Source of the DNA: Coleophoma eucalyptorum
Lineage: Eukaryota; Ascomycota; Leotiomycetes; Helotiales; Dermateaceae
Reading direction: 5' to 3'
DNA length: 64,000 bases
Assembly (NCBI GenBank): GCA_026120035.1
Contig: JALRME010000003.1
Coordinates: forward strand, 1,798,001 to 1,862,000
A program made the translations under genes and the position numbers. Of the stretch, positions 34,299-46,042 are shown in pieces; within the stretch, counting starts at the first letter, position 1, and each line of letters opens with the position of its first letter. Below the pieces are notes generated by a model, which saw nothing but the letters and a program-made list of their open reading frames with translations, was not told the origin of the DNA and made no database searches.

Positions 34299-36091
34299 AT
34301 GTCTTCGCCACACAAGCCCCGTCGGAAACCAAAGAAGCAGCTTGGTTCAGAGGGTGTCGCCTCTACTGGGACAGCAAGCTTCCCTCTGGAAGCTTTCCTC
34401 TGGCCTGCGCGAGGCGCCGTTTCGCAATGGGAGATTCTACCATTGATCTTGATGGCCGTTGGTCTATTCAGGTGGGCTGCAGGTCTTTGGGGGTACTCAG
34501 GTTGGTGTATTACTGGCACAGCTAAAATTGTCTGGTTAACCAAATCCCAGGATACCAGAATCCTCCTATGCATGGGGACTACGAAGCACAACGACACTGG
34601 ATGGAAATAACAACTGGTTTGCCAATTTCGCAGTGGTATTTCCATGATTTGGAATGGTGGGGCTTGGATTATCCCCCATTGACTGCATATCATAGTTGGC
34701 TGCTGGGCAAGATTGGAAGTCTCATAGATCCTACGTGGTTTGCCTTACGCACCTCCCGCGGTATCGAAGACCCAGCACTAAAGGTCTTCATGCGCGCAAC
34801 AGTCATTGTATCCGAGTACTTTGTCTACATACCCGCTGCCGTCATATTTGTGAGGAGATTCACTCGGCTTCAGGGAATCAATCATTGGCATGCATGGATT
34901 GCATTGACTGCCGTCCTGATGCAACCTGGAACCATCCTGATCGACCATGTTCATTTCCAGTACAACACTGTGATGCTTGGATTTGTCTTGGCTTGTATGT
35001 CTAGCATCCAAGCAGGCAGGTACATGTGGTGCTCTGTGTTCTTCGTCATGGCTCTGGGCTTCAAGCAGATGGCATTATACTATGCGCCAGCCATCTTTGC
35101 GTTCCTCCTCGGTGTCTGCATTTTCCCCCGAATCAACCCAGCACGCTTCATTGGTATTGCAACTGTCACAGCTTTATCCTTTGCAGTTCTCGTTCTTCCA
35201 TTGTACCTGGGTGCGCTGTATGATTTTCACCGTGGTATTGATGCTCGGCCTGAACTTTTCGGCCACAAAGCACCTCTACCACTTTTTACCGAACATTCTT
35301 TCCGACTGGACCATAACGCATGGTATTATCCCATCTTACAACAGACAGCACAACTCATTCATCGAGTGTTCCCATTTGCACGAGGACTCTTCGAAGATAA
35401 AGTAGCTAATTTCTGGTGTACTCTCAACGTCCTCATCAAGCTACGGAAATACCCATCGGAACTCCTTCAACGCGCTTCTCTCCTCTTAACACTTGCAGCA
35501 ATTACTCCGCCTTGCTTTGTCATTTTTGTAAAGCCAAAGAAGGAATTGCTTCCATTGGCACTGGCGACTACAGCTTGGGCGTTTTTCCTCTTCAGCTTTC
35601 AGGTTCACGAGAAGAGCGTACTCCTTCCGCTCATGCCAATGACCATGCTACTCACTGGCAAAAATGGACTTAGCGATAACATCCGATCTTGGGTTGGATT
35701 CGCAAATTTGCTAGGTGTTTGGACCATGTTTCCGCTACTGCAACGAGTTGATCTTAGAATTCCTTACTATGTTCTCTCCTTGCTCTGGGCATATCTACTT
35801 GGCCTTCCTCCAACCACTTTTACTCTCTACAAGTCCAGCCGGTCAACGTGGACTGGATGCGCTATATCCACAACGCACCTAATTTTCTATGCTTTAATGG
35901 CAGTATGGCATCTAGTCGAGGCGACACTCTCCCCACCAGCCGATAAGCCAGACCTTTGGGTCGTTGCCAATGTGGGAATTGGATCAGTAGGCTTTGGAAT
36001 ATGCTACTTATGGTGCTTATGGACCTTGGTTGCTGAAAGTAAACTTCTCGACCTCCTACAACCACAGCCGAAGAAAGTGAAGTCATTGTAG
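34299..36091 (+). CDS. ALG6: ALG6-type dolichyl-P-Glc:Man9GlcNAc2 glucosyltransferase
   Basis: ER membrane enzyme that adds the first glucose to the lipid-linked N-glycan precursor. Exons 34299-34500 and 34551-36091 give 580 aa. A Lys/Arg-rich N-terminus precedes the first membrane span. The luminal loop is characteristic: YQNPPMHGDYEAQRHWMEIT, then WYFHDLEWWGLDYPPLTAYH, where the acidic residues serve catalysis in this GT57 family. About ten further hydrophobic segments follow, with QPGTILIDHVHFQYN and FSFQVHEKSVLLPL. HDLEWWGLDYPPLTAYH favours ALG6 over ALG8. No defects seen. Confidence 0.93.
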
Positions 36092-37027
36092 CATTAATAT
36101 TTCTGTATTGTACTACGTCGATGATAATTCGCTATATACCCCAAAATTGTAAAAAAGTTACTATCTTGCTGTTAGAAGCTAAGCTTATACGTGGAGACCT
36201 CTTTAGTTGTGATTCGAGGTGCCACTCTGTGACATTAACGTTGATCAACCGGCTATGGACGGAGATGAAGTCAGTGGTATAGAGTTGCTGCTACTAACCA
36301 CTCTATTCAAGAGGCGTAGAGCAAAGAATATTTCAAATAGAATACTCCTAGGACTCGCTAGATACAAAAGGGGGGGGGTCGAAATTCACAGAGAATAAAC
36401 TAGTTTATAACTCTTCCATATAAAACAACACGATCAGTACTTTTCTTAATTTTAAAGAGATAGTATTAAATTTCTCGAGGTTAGCTATCCATTAGTGAAA
36501 TTTTGGTTAATTTTGGAAATTTGGCGGTTGTATAATTAAAACGTTGTCAGAACTGTCTTGCATGAATTTTAGTATGACCGTTTTGAAATCAAGTCATATA
36601 CAAAAACCCAAAGAACGAACAATATGTAGTCTTGTATAAGTTTCATTTTGGTCACTTGGGTTTCATCTTTAATTATTTATGAATAACCTGCTGTAAAGCG
36701 GTCCTCATTATAGGTATATGTCGGATCGTCGAGTTTTGGATTATATTCACTACCGTCATAGCATGCTTGTCATTTGAGCGAAATATGCCGAAGCCACTTC
36801 TTTAAACTTGGATGTAAATGCTTCTAACTAATATGCACTGATCTATAATATGGCTTCTGAAAACTCACTTCCAAGTATATGCACCTCTTCCGCTCTTAAT
36901 GCATGCAGGCAAGAGGTATAGTGCCGTGCGAACCAGCACTGTATGCTTTGTGGATGAAAATTGCATCTAGTAGAGACGTCTAATGAAACGTGGTAAGAGG
37001 ATCATTTGACAGATGAATACTGAACGA
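36092..37027. other. AT-rich intergenic region
   Basis: About 940 bp of AT-rich DNA between the convergent ALG6 and old yellow enzyme genes, with a G9 run near 36,370. It marks the left limit of the accessory block. No gene seen. Confidence 0.55.
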
Positions 37028-38134
37028 TTAAGCAGACACTGCCGTCTCCTTCAGAAACTCCGGGCTAAAACTATAATCAATGTATCCAATAGGAGATTGC
37101 TCAATGTAGAAGGTATCACGGTTGTATAAGTTGAGTTCCAGGTTTTTAGCGAGTCTGAAAGGGAGATCCGGGTTGGAAATGAAATACCGGCCAAAGGCAA
37201 TGGCAACGTTGGCAGCAGTTGAATATTTCTTGACTGTCTCCACCGCCATGGCTGGCTTGAATCCGCCGGCTAAGATGGTTGCACCAGTGTTGCCCCAGAT
37301 ATCAACCAGGAAATCAACTTGCTCGCTGCCCTCAATGTCTGAACTACCAGAGATGCGTGACTCGACGATGTGGAGATAGGCAAGGTTGAGCTTCTTCAGC
37401 TCGCGTGCTAGATATGAGAATTGTGGAATGGGATCATCCATCTTCATACCTTGGTACGGGCTATATGGACTCATCCGGTATCCTGTTCGCTCCGCTCCAA
37501 TAGCCTTTGAGACTGCGGCTGCTACACTGATACCAAACTTGGCACGGTTCTCGATACTACCCCCCCAGCCATCGGTACGATTGTTGCACTTGTCTTGAAG
37601 AAATTGGTCAATCAGGTACCCATTGGCACCATGAATCTCAACCCCGTCAAACCCTGCCTCAACAGCGTTGTGGGCAGCTTGCTCGTAGTGGCCGATAAAG
37701 TCGTGAATCTCCTCTTCCGCTAAAGCCTCGGGCACAGCGTTGTCCCTGGACATGGGTAAATTGCTGCTAGACACCAACTTCTGTCCTTCGGCTGCAAGAA
37801 CATGGGGGTGCGCAGCGCGACCAAGAGCCCATAGTTGACAGTAGACGTAGCTACCCTTGGCATGGACAGCATCAGTGACTCTTTTCCAAGCCTTGATTTG
37901 TGCGTCGTTGTATATTCCAGGAGCGCAAGAAAAACCGCCAGCTTGAGGCGCAATAAAAGTTGCTTCGGTGATGAGTAGAGTGCCTGGCACCGAAGCTCGT
38001 TGCCCATAGTACCCAGCCATGAGTGCCGAGGGCACGTGAGCCTTATCAGCACGGAATCGAGTCAAAGGCGCCATCACAACACGATTCTTCAGGTTGAGTT
38101 TCCCAACAGAAATAGGGGTCGTGAGATCAACCAT
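37028..38134 (-). CDS. Old yellow enzyme (NADPH ene-reductase)
   Basis: FMN-dependent ene-reductase that reduces C=C bonds next to a carbonyl. The start is ATG 38134 (368 aa); the in-frame GTG at 38161 is not a eukaryotic start. Seen are VVMAPLTRFRA (FMN-contacting Thr), the QLWALGRAAHP strand, HGANGYL (substrate-binding His/Asn pair), RTDGWGGSIENRAKF and the phosphate-binding FGRYFISNPDLP. Length and motifs match class I OYEs, with no breaks. It is the first gene of the accessory block and could supply a saturated ketone to the monooxygenase at 44-46 kb; that link is inferred. Confidence 0.88.
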   Translation of the reverse strand: MVDLTTPISVGKLNLKNRVVMAPLTRFRADKAHVPSALMAGYYGQRASVPGTLLITEATFIAPQAGGFSCAPGIYNDAQIKAWKRVTDAVHAKGSYVYCQLWALGRAAHPHVLAAEGQKLVSSSNLPMSRDNAVPEALAEEEIHDFIGHYEQAAHNAVEAGFDGVEIHGANGYLIDQFLQDKCNNRTDGWGGSIENRAKFGISVAAAVSKAIGAERTGYRMSPYSPYQGMKMDDPIPQFSYLARELKKLNLAYLHIVESRISGSSDIEGSEQVDFLVDIWGNTGATILAGGFKPAMAVETVKKYSTAANVAIAFGRYFISNPDLPFRLAKNLELNLYNRDTFYIEQSPIGYIDYSFSPEFLKETAVSA

Positions 38135-39074
38135 CTTGACTAAATTATCGTCTGCTGGCACAAGATTTCAAGTAACTGGGCAATTGGTAGAGGCGGTAGA
38201 TTGATGTTCAGAATTGTATTTGAATACAATCTCAGATAACATGCCGTGCTTCTTACCTTTATAATGCATTTCAGAGAGACTTCATGTATAGAGCTATGCC
38301 ATACGTGGTGATGTTGTTAAACTATCTTCTTTGATTTCTCAGCAAGACTAGATGCTGTCCCACGAATGTTGCGGCCCGGCGTTCCTTCCTTCTCGCTTAA
38401 TTTGTGTCATTACTCATGCCACGAGAGGATACTTTACCGTATGAGCATGATACCTGAACTAAAGTTGTTGTGGTTAAGTTGTGCATTTGGAAGGGCAGTC
38501 TGTTTATGAAGCTGAAACTGGCAACCCCCATAAACGGGCACCCGGTCCTGGAGGCCGCTGGTCATTACGGTTAGCATCTTCTAGCCTTAAAGTGCTTTGA
38601 GAGGAGTCCAAGAGACAATATACTGCATACGCTACATCGCCGACCAATTGTAAGCTCTCAGGTCGTTTTTTTTTGTGGAGCAGTCCTTCGGCACTCCTTC
38701 CATTCCGAAAGAGACTGTAACTCTGGTCATTTGCCACAGACTTTCTCAATGGACGCAGAAACGAGGTGGCATGACTAAGGACAGGTCATTTGTACTTGCT
38801 TTTGCCGCCCACTACTGTGGATCAAGGTCATCATGGGAGCCATAGTTCTACAATGAGAATAAAGTGTCTCATGCTGAAATATATTTCGTGGCCCACATCA
38901 GCTAGCTAGTACAAATGTATCCCAGTGGCATTCTGGAATCGTACAATGACTTCTAAGTTAATTGGTGGCAATGAACGATTTTGTACCGAGTAATTAGATG
39001 TTACAATATTGATTAGCATTTACTCTTGTCTCATGGCGGGCATAACAGCATTCCTTGTTTTGCTCCGATGCAGT
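38135..39074. other. Intergenic region
   Basis: Upstream of the old yellow enzyme and downstream of the bZIP gene. No supported gene; a short T8 run near 38,667. Confidence 0.55.
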
Positions 39075-40776
39075 TTAAGCTACCATCAAAGCGGCAAGTT
39101 CAGGAAATCGTTCTATGAAAAGCTCTTGGACCGACCAGCACTCCAAGCGTCTGATGTTCTTGACAAAGAGCGGATTCAACACGTATTCGGTATTGTAATT
39201 CTCAGGAGGTATAACGGCGTCAGACATATCAAAAGGCCATTCTAGAGAGACACTTCTTGCATAGACTTCTGAGAAATTCACAAACGAGTATTTCACCGGA
39301 TCTTGGATCAAGAGATCTCGTACTTGCGGCCTGCTGATATGTTAGAAACAAAAGTTCAGAATTTTGCTATTTCTACATACCAAGGTATGTTATCTATCCA
39401 GGCTGGGTGGGGAATCATGACTTGCATTACAGTCGGGTGCAGCCACGAAGGTAATTCGTTAAAAGTGTCGAAGGTAGGAGAAATCTGCCACTTTCCAATC
39501 ATGCAGATAAGATTTCTGCCATAACTAGACTCACTGATTAGGAATAACTTACACGCATTGTACTGTGCATAATATACACGAAACCTAATTGCTCCTTGAG
39601 GTTGGTATCTTTAAAAGTAGAAACAACGTCCACCATTACTCGACTCGTGGATCGATGTGTACTTTTGAGGGTTGAGTCAATCAAGCCTGAGATTGAAGGC
39701 ATGCGAGGCTCGAACAATAGCTCAAAAGGAGTTCCTTGAGCGATCTTTGTTCGCTGTGCAGACAGGAAATTTATGAGAATTTGATCCAGTGGGCATGTTG
39801 CGGCAAAGTGCCTTGGAAGAATGGCATGTTTCGGGATCTGATTTATCGTTTCTGGATTTGCCCAGGTAGAAGATTCAACAGATCCAGATGGCGGCGATAG
39901 AGAATTAGAAATTGCAAGGTTTTCTGGGTGTCTCAAGTCTACTCTAGAGTCCAGTGCCATGCCTTAAAAGACCTAAATCAGTTGTGCTAGAAAAAGAAAA
40001 GTAGGCGACCTACTACTATTATTACCATCTACTCCATTTCGCCAGCTGATGGCATGGCTGGGGTCTAAATTATGTGGGTTTTGTGAGAGGTTTGAGTTTC
40101 TTTCGTACTCGTCACGCGTGTGTTCCTGTACATCGGTAATGAGAGCAGCCACACAGTCAGTCATGAATGGCTGGGGATCCCGTCTCGAATGCGGATAGGA
40201 AAGCAAGGGGCCCGCGTGGTCCTCATCCGAAGGAATTCGTGGGGAAAGGAGATGCGAGATTGGCAGGCTGCTTCGTGTTGGTGGTTGTGAGTGGTGTGGC
40301 TGGCTACCAGGAAGGGTATTTACGAATATAGATCCATCGGAAGGGAGTGGCAGCTGCCTATGTTTTGGACTTGAGATATCATTCTGGGAAATAGTTGGAC
40401 TGACATTGCTTAATGTCCGATCTGGGTGCGAGACAGACGCAGGACAACCCGGAGAGCTGGAGGCAGTATGACCTCCCTCACGTGACCATACTGGTGATCC
40501 AGATATATCATGAATTCTTCTAAGTTGCTCTCTGAGTTCCCGATTCTCATGCTGCAGACTGCTCAGTGCTTCTGTTAATGAATCTGTACTATGGTTGGCT
40601 TTTTGAGCAGCCAACTCCTCTTCCAGTGCTTGAATGCGTGTCTTCAGTCGCTCTCGAAATGCGCGCTGAGCTTCGCGATCCTGGTCCCGTTTGGCTTGAA
40701 TCTGCTCCTGGCTCATGTTGGAAACCTTGCGAACACGCCTCTTAGTAGGCTTGGTTGCCGTGGTAGTTCCCTCCAT
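39075..40776 (-). CDS. bZIP transcription factor with DUF3425
   Basis: A 510-aa regulator. Four exons: 40776-40014, 39962-39553, 39484-39381 and 39330-39075. The start is ATG 40776. A basic region DQDREAQRAFRERLKTRI runs into a leucine-zipper-like stretch (LEEELAAQK, then LSSLQHENRELREQLRRI), then a Ser/Pro-rich linker. The C-terminal half is the DUF3425 domain, with LPSWLHPTVMQVMIPHPAWI, then IPWPQVRDLLI and VSLEWPFDMSDAV. Such bZIPs often regulate secondary metabolism or stress genes. All junctions are canonical and the frame is intact. Confidence 0.87.
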
Positions 40777-41423
40777 TTTGCTCTGCCTTCTCAGAGGATT
40801 ACACAGGTACAATAGGTGGAGAGGTGTAGGAGTGGCTCTGCGTGACCAGCAGTCGCACCGAAGGGCTTCGCGAGCTTGCTACGTTTCAAGTAGTAGGTGT
40901 AAGATGGAAACCTGCTGCCGTATACGCATGCTTAGCTAGTAGACAGAGCATGGGGTGGGCAGCAGTCGTGGGTGGAATATAGGATAAGGTGAAGAGGAAG
41001 ATGACGATGGAAATCAATCCAGCCGAGTTGTTTTTCGGCATTAGCTCCAAGTCCAAGAACTGTTCTCGACCAGCCGAGTCATGTTTGACTTTAGGATTCT
41101 ACCGTCTTCCTCACCTTCCCCAGCCTCCTTGCATGGCTCTCCTGATGCTGTTATCTTCAGCGGCCTGCCCTACCTTATCTGAACCATGGAAGCAATGGGT
41201 TATACTTCTCCTGCTTATGCGCTATTAACTTTAGTTAAACCCATATTTATTTATTTTTCACCTGGCACTTTAATATTGCATATATTGATTCTTATAATCG
41301 CAGCACAAGGTAACGTTTAACTGCATTAGCTAGATTTGGGCAAACTTTGTACAAGGTCTATAGAATTGCCGATATTGCACTGGTACTGCGATTGGCCTTC
41401 TGGAGTGGTTGTTGTCTTGGCCG
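40777..41423. other. Intergenic region
   Basis: Upstream of the bZIP gene and downstream of the damaged regulator. No gene seen; AT-rich around 41,240-41,300. Confidence 0.55.
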
Positions 41424-43268
41424 TTATTCAGCCATCGCTGCCTTGAAGTATTCCAGGTAGTCTTCGTATTCTCCATCCACACCACGACCAGAACTTCTAC
41501 AAATGAAGCTCAGCTGTGGCGCGCCATTTGCTTCAGAAATAAAGTCTAAGTTGTCTTGAGAAATTTGTCCATCAACAGACCCTTGACCCGTGCTTGGAGG
41601 ACTTGAAATCAATTCTTCGACATTCTCAGCGACGTCCCATACGCCCCTCCTTGTGAAATCAGAGTCTGGGGAGGATGACAAGGTAGAAACTTTGTTGGAT
41701 GAAGACTGCTCAGGTTGCTCCTGACGGGCTTGGGCTTGCTGCACCTTTGATGTAGAGCAACAGCTTGTATTCCCTGCCTCAAAATTGTTTTCAATCCTTC
41801 AATACAGCAGTACTCTCTCCACAGACTCCACGGCTCGTTTCCTCAGTACCAGACTCTCTGTGGTTTCGTGCCTCGTGCTAGTTTGATCCAGACCGAATTC
41901 TCTAAGACTAAGCATTTCCATCTCACAATCCTCCCTCCGGATGATGAATCGCTGCATCGCGTAACCGTCGGCATCTAATGCCAGGGTGCGATCTCGTATG
42001 AATGCGGTCCACCAGATCCTCCGCTTCAGATGCATTCGATGAGAGAGGCTCCCAAACTTAGTTCGGTCACGATTAAGACCAAGGTCGATAGCCAGGGATA
42101 CAGCCAGGCCAAGCCAATGCCTCACACCTTTGCCTTCCTTTTGGTTCTGGCTGCATGAGGGACAGAGAGACATGAGAAGCAGAGTCTGGACCGTGGAAAG
42201 ACGATCACTGCAGGTATCAAAGTCATATAGAAGCTGAAAGTTAGTTAGGCCTTCTACCCGGAAGAAATCTATGCTCGTAACTTACTCGGACTCGCCGAAA
42301 GAATATCCTTCTCGCACTTTCTCGGTCACGATACCCTGCTTGAGAACCTTTGAGCTGACATATTCCGCCCCTGCGAAAAGCACTGCTTGGAACAATAAGA
42401 AGCTTATTGTATCTGAGTCAGTTACTTCACAAGTGCCGTGCGATTTATTATTACTCCTAGTTAACAGTTCGCCAAATCCAGTAATTAATAAAAACTCCTT
42501 CAAATCAAGAATAGGCAGAGTACTATGAACCCCTTGAATATAAGCCTTTATTAACCCAAGTAGCGTAGTCTTGCCGGGGATAGTAAGTGTATCGCGTGAT
42601 TTGAGATATGCAAGAGCTGCCGTGTCTATGTGAGAAAAGATCGGCGTAAAAACTCCAGGCAAAGTCGTTACTGGATACCCCAAATGCCTAGGTGTTGATT
42701 GAGAGCTTTCTGACTGAGGTATTATTACCGTATTTTTGATGTTGGTCATCTCTAAAGTAAGAGTACAGTCATCCGGCTTCAGAGGGTATGTTTGCGAGTC
42801 GTGAACTCGAGTGCGTGTTTTTGGAGTTGACGCCTGGCTTTCAAACTCTAATAATTTTCGCTCGTCTGTAACTTCGGCGGGAATGTGGAATTTAGATGAT
42901 ATTTTCGAACTAGGTGGTCTTTAAAATCTTTTTAGCATCATGTTGTTTACTTTGGCCATGATTGAATCGCCCTACCTACGGAATTTTGACACAAATACGC
43001 ACTCAGTCTCATCGCGCCGGCAATTTGAACAAGGCGCTCCATGGGCAATAACATTGCATCTTACTTTCCTATTTCTACACGCCCCGCAAGCTCTTGGTGA
43101 TCTTTTGTGTCCTTTTGGGTGGCTCTTCGTCTTGGGAGCTGATGGGGCAGGCTCTAGTGGCACACGTAAGTCGGTAGACGATACTTCTGATGTAAGTTGA
43201 AGAATTGAGACAATATCGATTTCATCCTCAACGGACCTGGCATCCGAGTAAAATGATATATTCTCCAT
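41424..43268 (-). pseudogene. FarA/CTF1-like Zn2Cys6 regulator, probably broken
   Basis: From ATG 43268 the first exon carries a complete zinc cluster (CGACRNRKVRC, then PCSNCRRDETEC) of the type seen in fatty-acid regulators. A good intron (GTAGGG...AAAG) leads to the middle-homology exon. Near 42,290 the frame fails: family-like sequence before it ends in one frame (EKVREG), while FFRRVR leading through a GTAAGT intron into LLYDFDTC is in another, suggesting a deletion. After VERVLLY a stop near 41,799 precedes only a Gln/Ser-rich tail, so roughly 200 residues of the usual C-terminal half are missing. It is probably inactive, though an alternative exon structure is possible. Confidence 0.6.
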
Positions 43269-44079
43269 GGTTTGGATGTATGAATTATTAGATCTAGCTT
43301 TGAGAACAATGTAGATTTTGCAAAAGAGCAAAACCATACAAGTTATTGGAAACCAACAGCTTACAATTGTCCATCGCGTGCATGTTTCTTAAAATTAAAA
43401 ATTTAAAGTGTTGAAAGTAACCCGATGGCGTAGTACCTCTCGGAGAAGCAAAGTAAGTCGCGTTTCAGCTTGAGGGCTACGGCGTGGCCTTGAAAATGGC
43501 TCTCGCAAATGAATTTCCGGGGCAACATGCACCAAAACAAGGGGAGGGCAGTCGCTAGAACGGGATTTGACAGGTGCTGCAAGAGGGCCTCAGTAGTGTG
43601 GAGATAGTATAAGTCGGAAATAGTGGTCATGGATTGTCTGAGACAATATGTTGAGCTCCGAACAATATCGTAGTAACTAACATCTCCACGAGATTTGGTA
43701 TCTAATTGTTGATGGGATGCACAGCCTCATATACCACCATCAGGAATCATGACTACATTGGACCATCAAATGCATATCCTGAGCAAAACTTTCTATTGAA
43801 GTGCTGTATATGCCAACGTTTCGTAAATGCACCATATTAGGTTCATCACAGTTCGTGTTGAGGCCATTCAGAACTCTATTTTACCTCAGTTCTGAGACCT
43901 GTCTACACGCTCATTTGACTCCACATTGAGAGCTCTTTTGGCTGAATTACACACAGTTTTACCTTTGGTTTAAGCTTCAAAAGTTTCAAAATAAGTATAA
44001 CTTTAAAATAACTAGAATTCAATTTGCCGGTGAGCCGAATTGAGGATGTATTTGCTAGATGCCAACTATGTACAGCGTC
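43269..44079. other. Intergenic region
   Basis: It holds a 75-codon minus frame (43,403-43,630) without recognised features, perhaps a remnant. The rest is AT-rich. Confidence 0.45.
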
Positions 44080-46042
44080 TTAGAAGAAGCTTGCAGCTCT
44101 CTCGACCCGGAGATCTCTCCACACGAATCCAGCCGCAAGAAGTATCAACAGCACGGGCTTAGAAAACAACCTGTTTGATACCTGCCGACATGTACTGCGT
44201 AAAAGCCATGAACGTGAGCCGCCTTCCAGCTTAAAATGCGCATAGCGGGGGAAAAACGTCTCCACCCAGAAGTCGTACGCATAGCCTGGCCAAGAAGCCG
44301 AATTCTTGCCTGCAGAATTGATATACCGGTTGGAACAGCCTGCTGAGAATACTGGGCCTTTCAGGAGCTTTTGAACTCCCGAAACCCAGTCTTCCTCGGC
44401 TTGTTGCTTTATCTCTATTGTCGTAGCTCGCTTATCAACCACCGAAGCGAAAAGCGTCTTGATGATGTAGTCAACTTGCGTTTCGCACGTAAAGAGAACA
44501 GAATTATGGGCCGGGAATGTATTGGGGCCAAAGCTGGATTTTAGCCAGAGGGAGTTTTTCGAAGAAGTCTGGGATCAGGGGGAACTTGCAGTATAGCCAT
44601 ATTAGGGAAGTTATGCACGTAAGTTCCAAAGTAAGCCTGTGCCCCTTTGGATTCCTGCCATTGCTCGGTGAGTAGATGACCAGTCGCGCCGATGATCTTC
44701 ATGGGCGCGAGGAAATCCGATACCTGGAAGCCTGTGGCAAGCACGATAACATCGAATTCTTCGCGTAAGCCATTTTCACCTGTGACACCAGTTTCGTCGA
44801 TTTCTCTGATACCTTCGGCAGCCAGAACCATGTTACCCTTATGGAGCGCTTCCAGATAGTTTGGATCGAAGATTCGTCGCTTGCACCCTAGAAAGAAAGG
44901 TCAGATTTGGATATCAAATATAATGAGTCGTACACCTACCGAGAGGGAATTTTGGAATTAGCATATCTAAATGCTTCGCTGGTGCTGTTTCGGTTATGTA
45001 CTTCACAGCGCCCTCTTCGGTCGCTTTCCGAATCTTTTTTGATCTCTCTCCGGGCATATAAGTGTCGACGAGCGCATCGCTAGACTTGAACAATGAATAT
45101 CTTAGATATCTCTGCCACAAAGGAATGTATCGGAAGCAGAACTTTTCGAAGTTCGAAAACTTTCGGTTTGGTCGTTCGTGATACCACTGTGGGCTACGCG
45201 CAAATCTGAATGTTTTTTTTTCTTTAGCACTCTTCTCAAGCTGGAGTGGTTGCGAGCATGTGAGCTTATTGCGACTTACTGCTTGAGGTATTTGACATCA
45301 TGAACCACGTTCGGAACTACCTGGGCTGCACTGCATCCATTTCCGATAATCGCCATACGCTTGCCGGTGTAATCATAGGTATGGTCCCATCTCGCTGTGT
45401 GGAAAATAGGGCCTAGAAATTCTCTATGCCCGGAAACTTTGTATCTCGAGGTTCTGAAATGCCTCCGACGGCCGAGACAAAGATCTTCGCCTGCTTTGTA
45501 AATTTTCTTCCGGTCGCGTCTTGCAAGTATATATCCCATGTGTGAGTTTTGGCCATCCATTTTGCACCCAGACATGACACCCCAAATTGCATATGGGGGC
45601 GTAGGTTGAATTTATCTACCGTCGATTCCATGTCTGTTTTGCGATCAGCTAGCGGCACAAGGAAAAAGATGAGAAATGAATCACACTCAAGAATTTCTGC
45701 TTGGTCACAAAGCTCCTTTGACCAGTTGGCATTTAGATTGAAACTGAAGGAATATAGATGCGTCGGAATATCACAGCTACTACCGTGATCTATTAGCATA
45801 TATGTCTAAGTGTGACAACACTGCTACCGGAGCGTACCATCCTGGATAAGTGTTTGTTCGCCAAGTTCCTCCGGGACCGTCAAGTTTTTCAAAAATCTAG
45901 CCATTCATATCAACAAAAGGCAACCGAGACGGGCCGGATGAGCTGAAGGCCATACCATGAAGTCATTGAACCCGAGCTGCTGCTTGAGGGCGTGAGCCAT
46001 AGCAATGCCAGAGGGACCAGCGCCAATGATAATAGCATTCAT
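44080..46042 (-). pseudogene. Baeyer-Villiger-type flavin monooxygenase, frameshifted
   Basis: FAD/NADPH monooxygenase that inserts oxygen next to a ketone. From ATG 46042: FAD site IIIGAGPSGIAMAH, EKLDGPGGTWR, NADPH site IGNGCSAAQVVP, then DVIVLATGFQ, NMAILFGPNTFPAHNS across the last intron, and a hydrophobic C-terminus. Six introns can be placed, including a GC-AG intron at 44589-44534 whose removal restores ILFGPNT. The type I fingerprint FxGxxxHxxxW(P/D) is present as FLGPIFHTARWD, but one base is missing between F and G near 45,415, shifting the frame inside the fingerprint. This is a pseudogene or a local sequence error. Substrate unknown; neighbours suggest a catabolic ketone. Confidence 0.78.

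Noticed and set aside
36360..36380. G9 homopolymer
   Set aside because: Isolated simple repeat without structure around it.
38135..38161. Extended N-terminus of the old yellow enzyme from 38161
   Set aside because: That codon is GTG; ATG 38134 gives the normal family start.
43403..43630. 75-codon minus frame
   Set aside because: Not recognised and without a supporting neighbour exon; may be a remnant, but I cannot support a gene.
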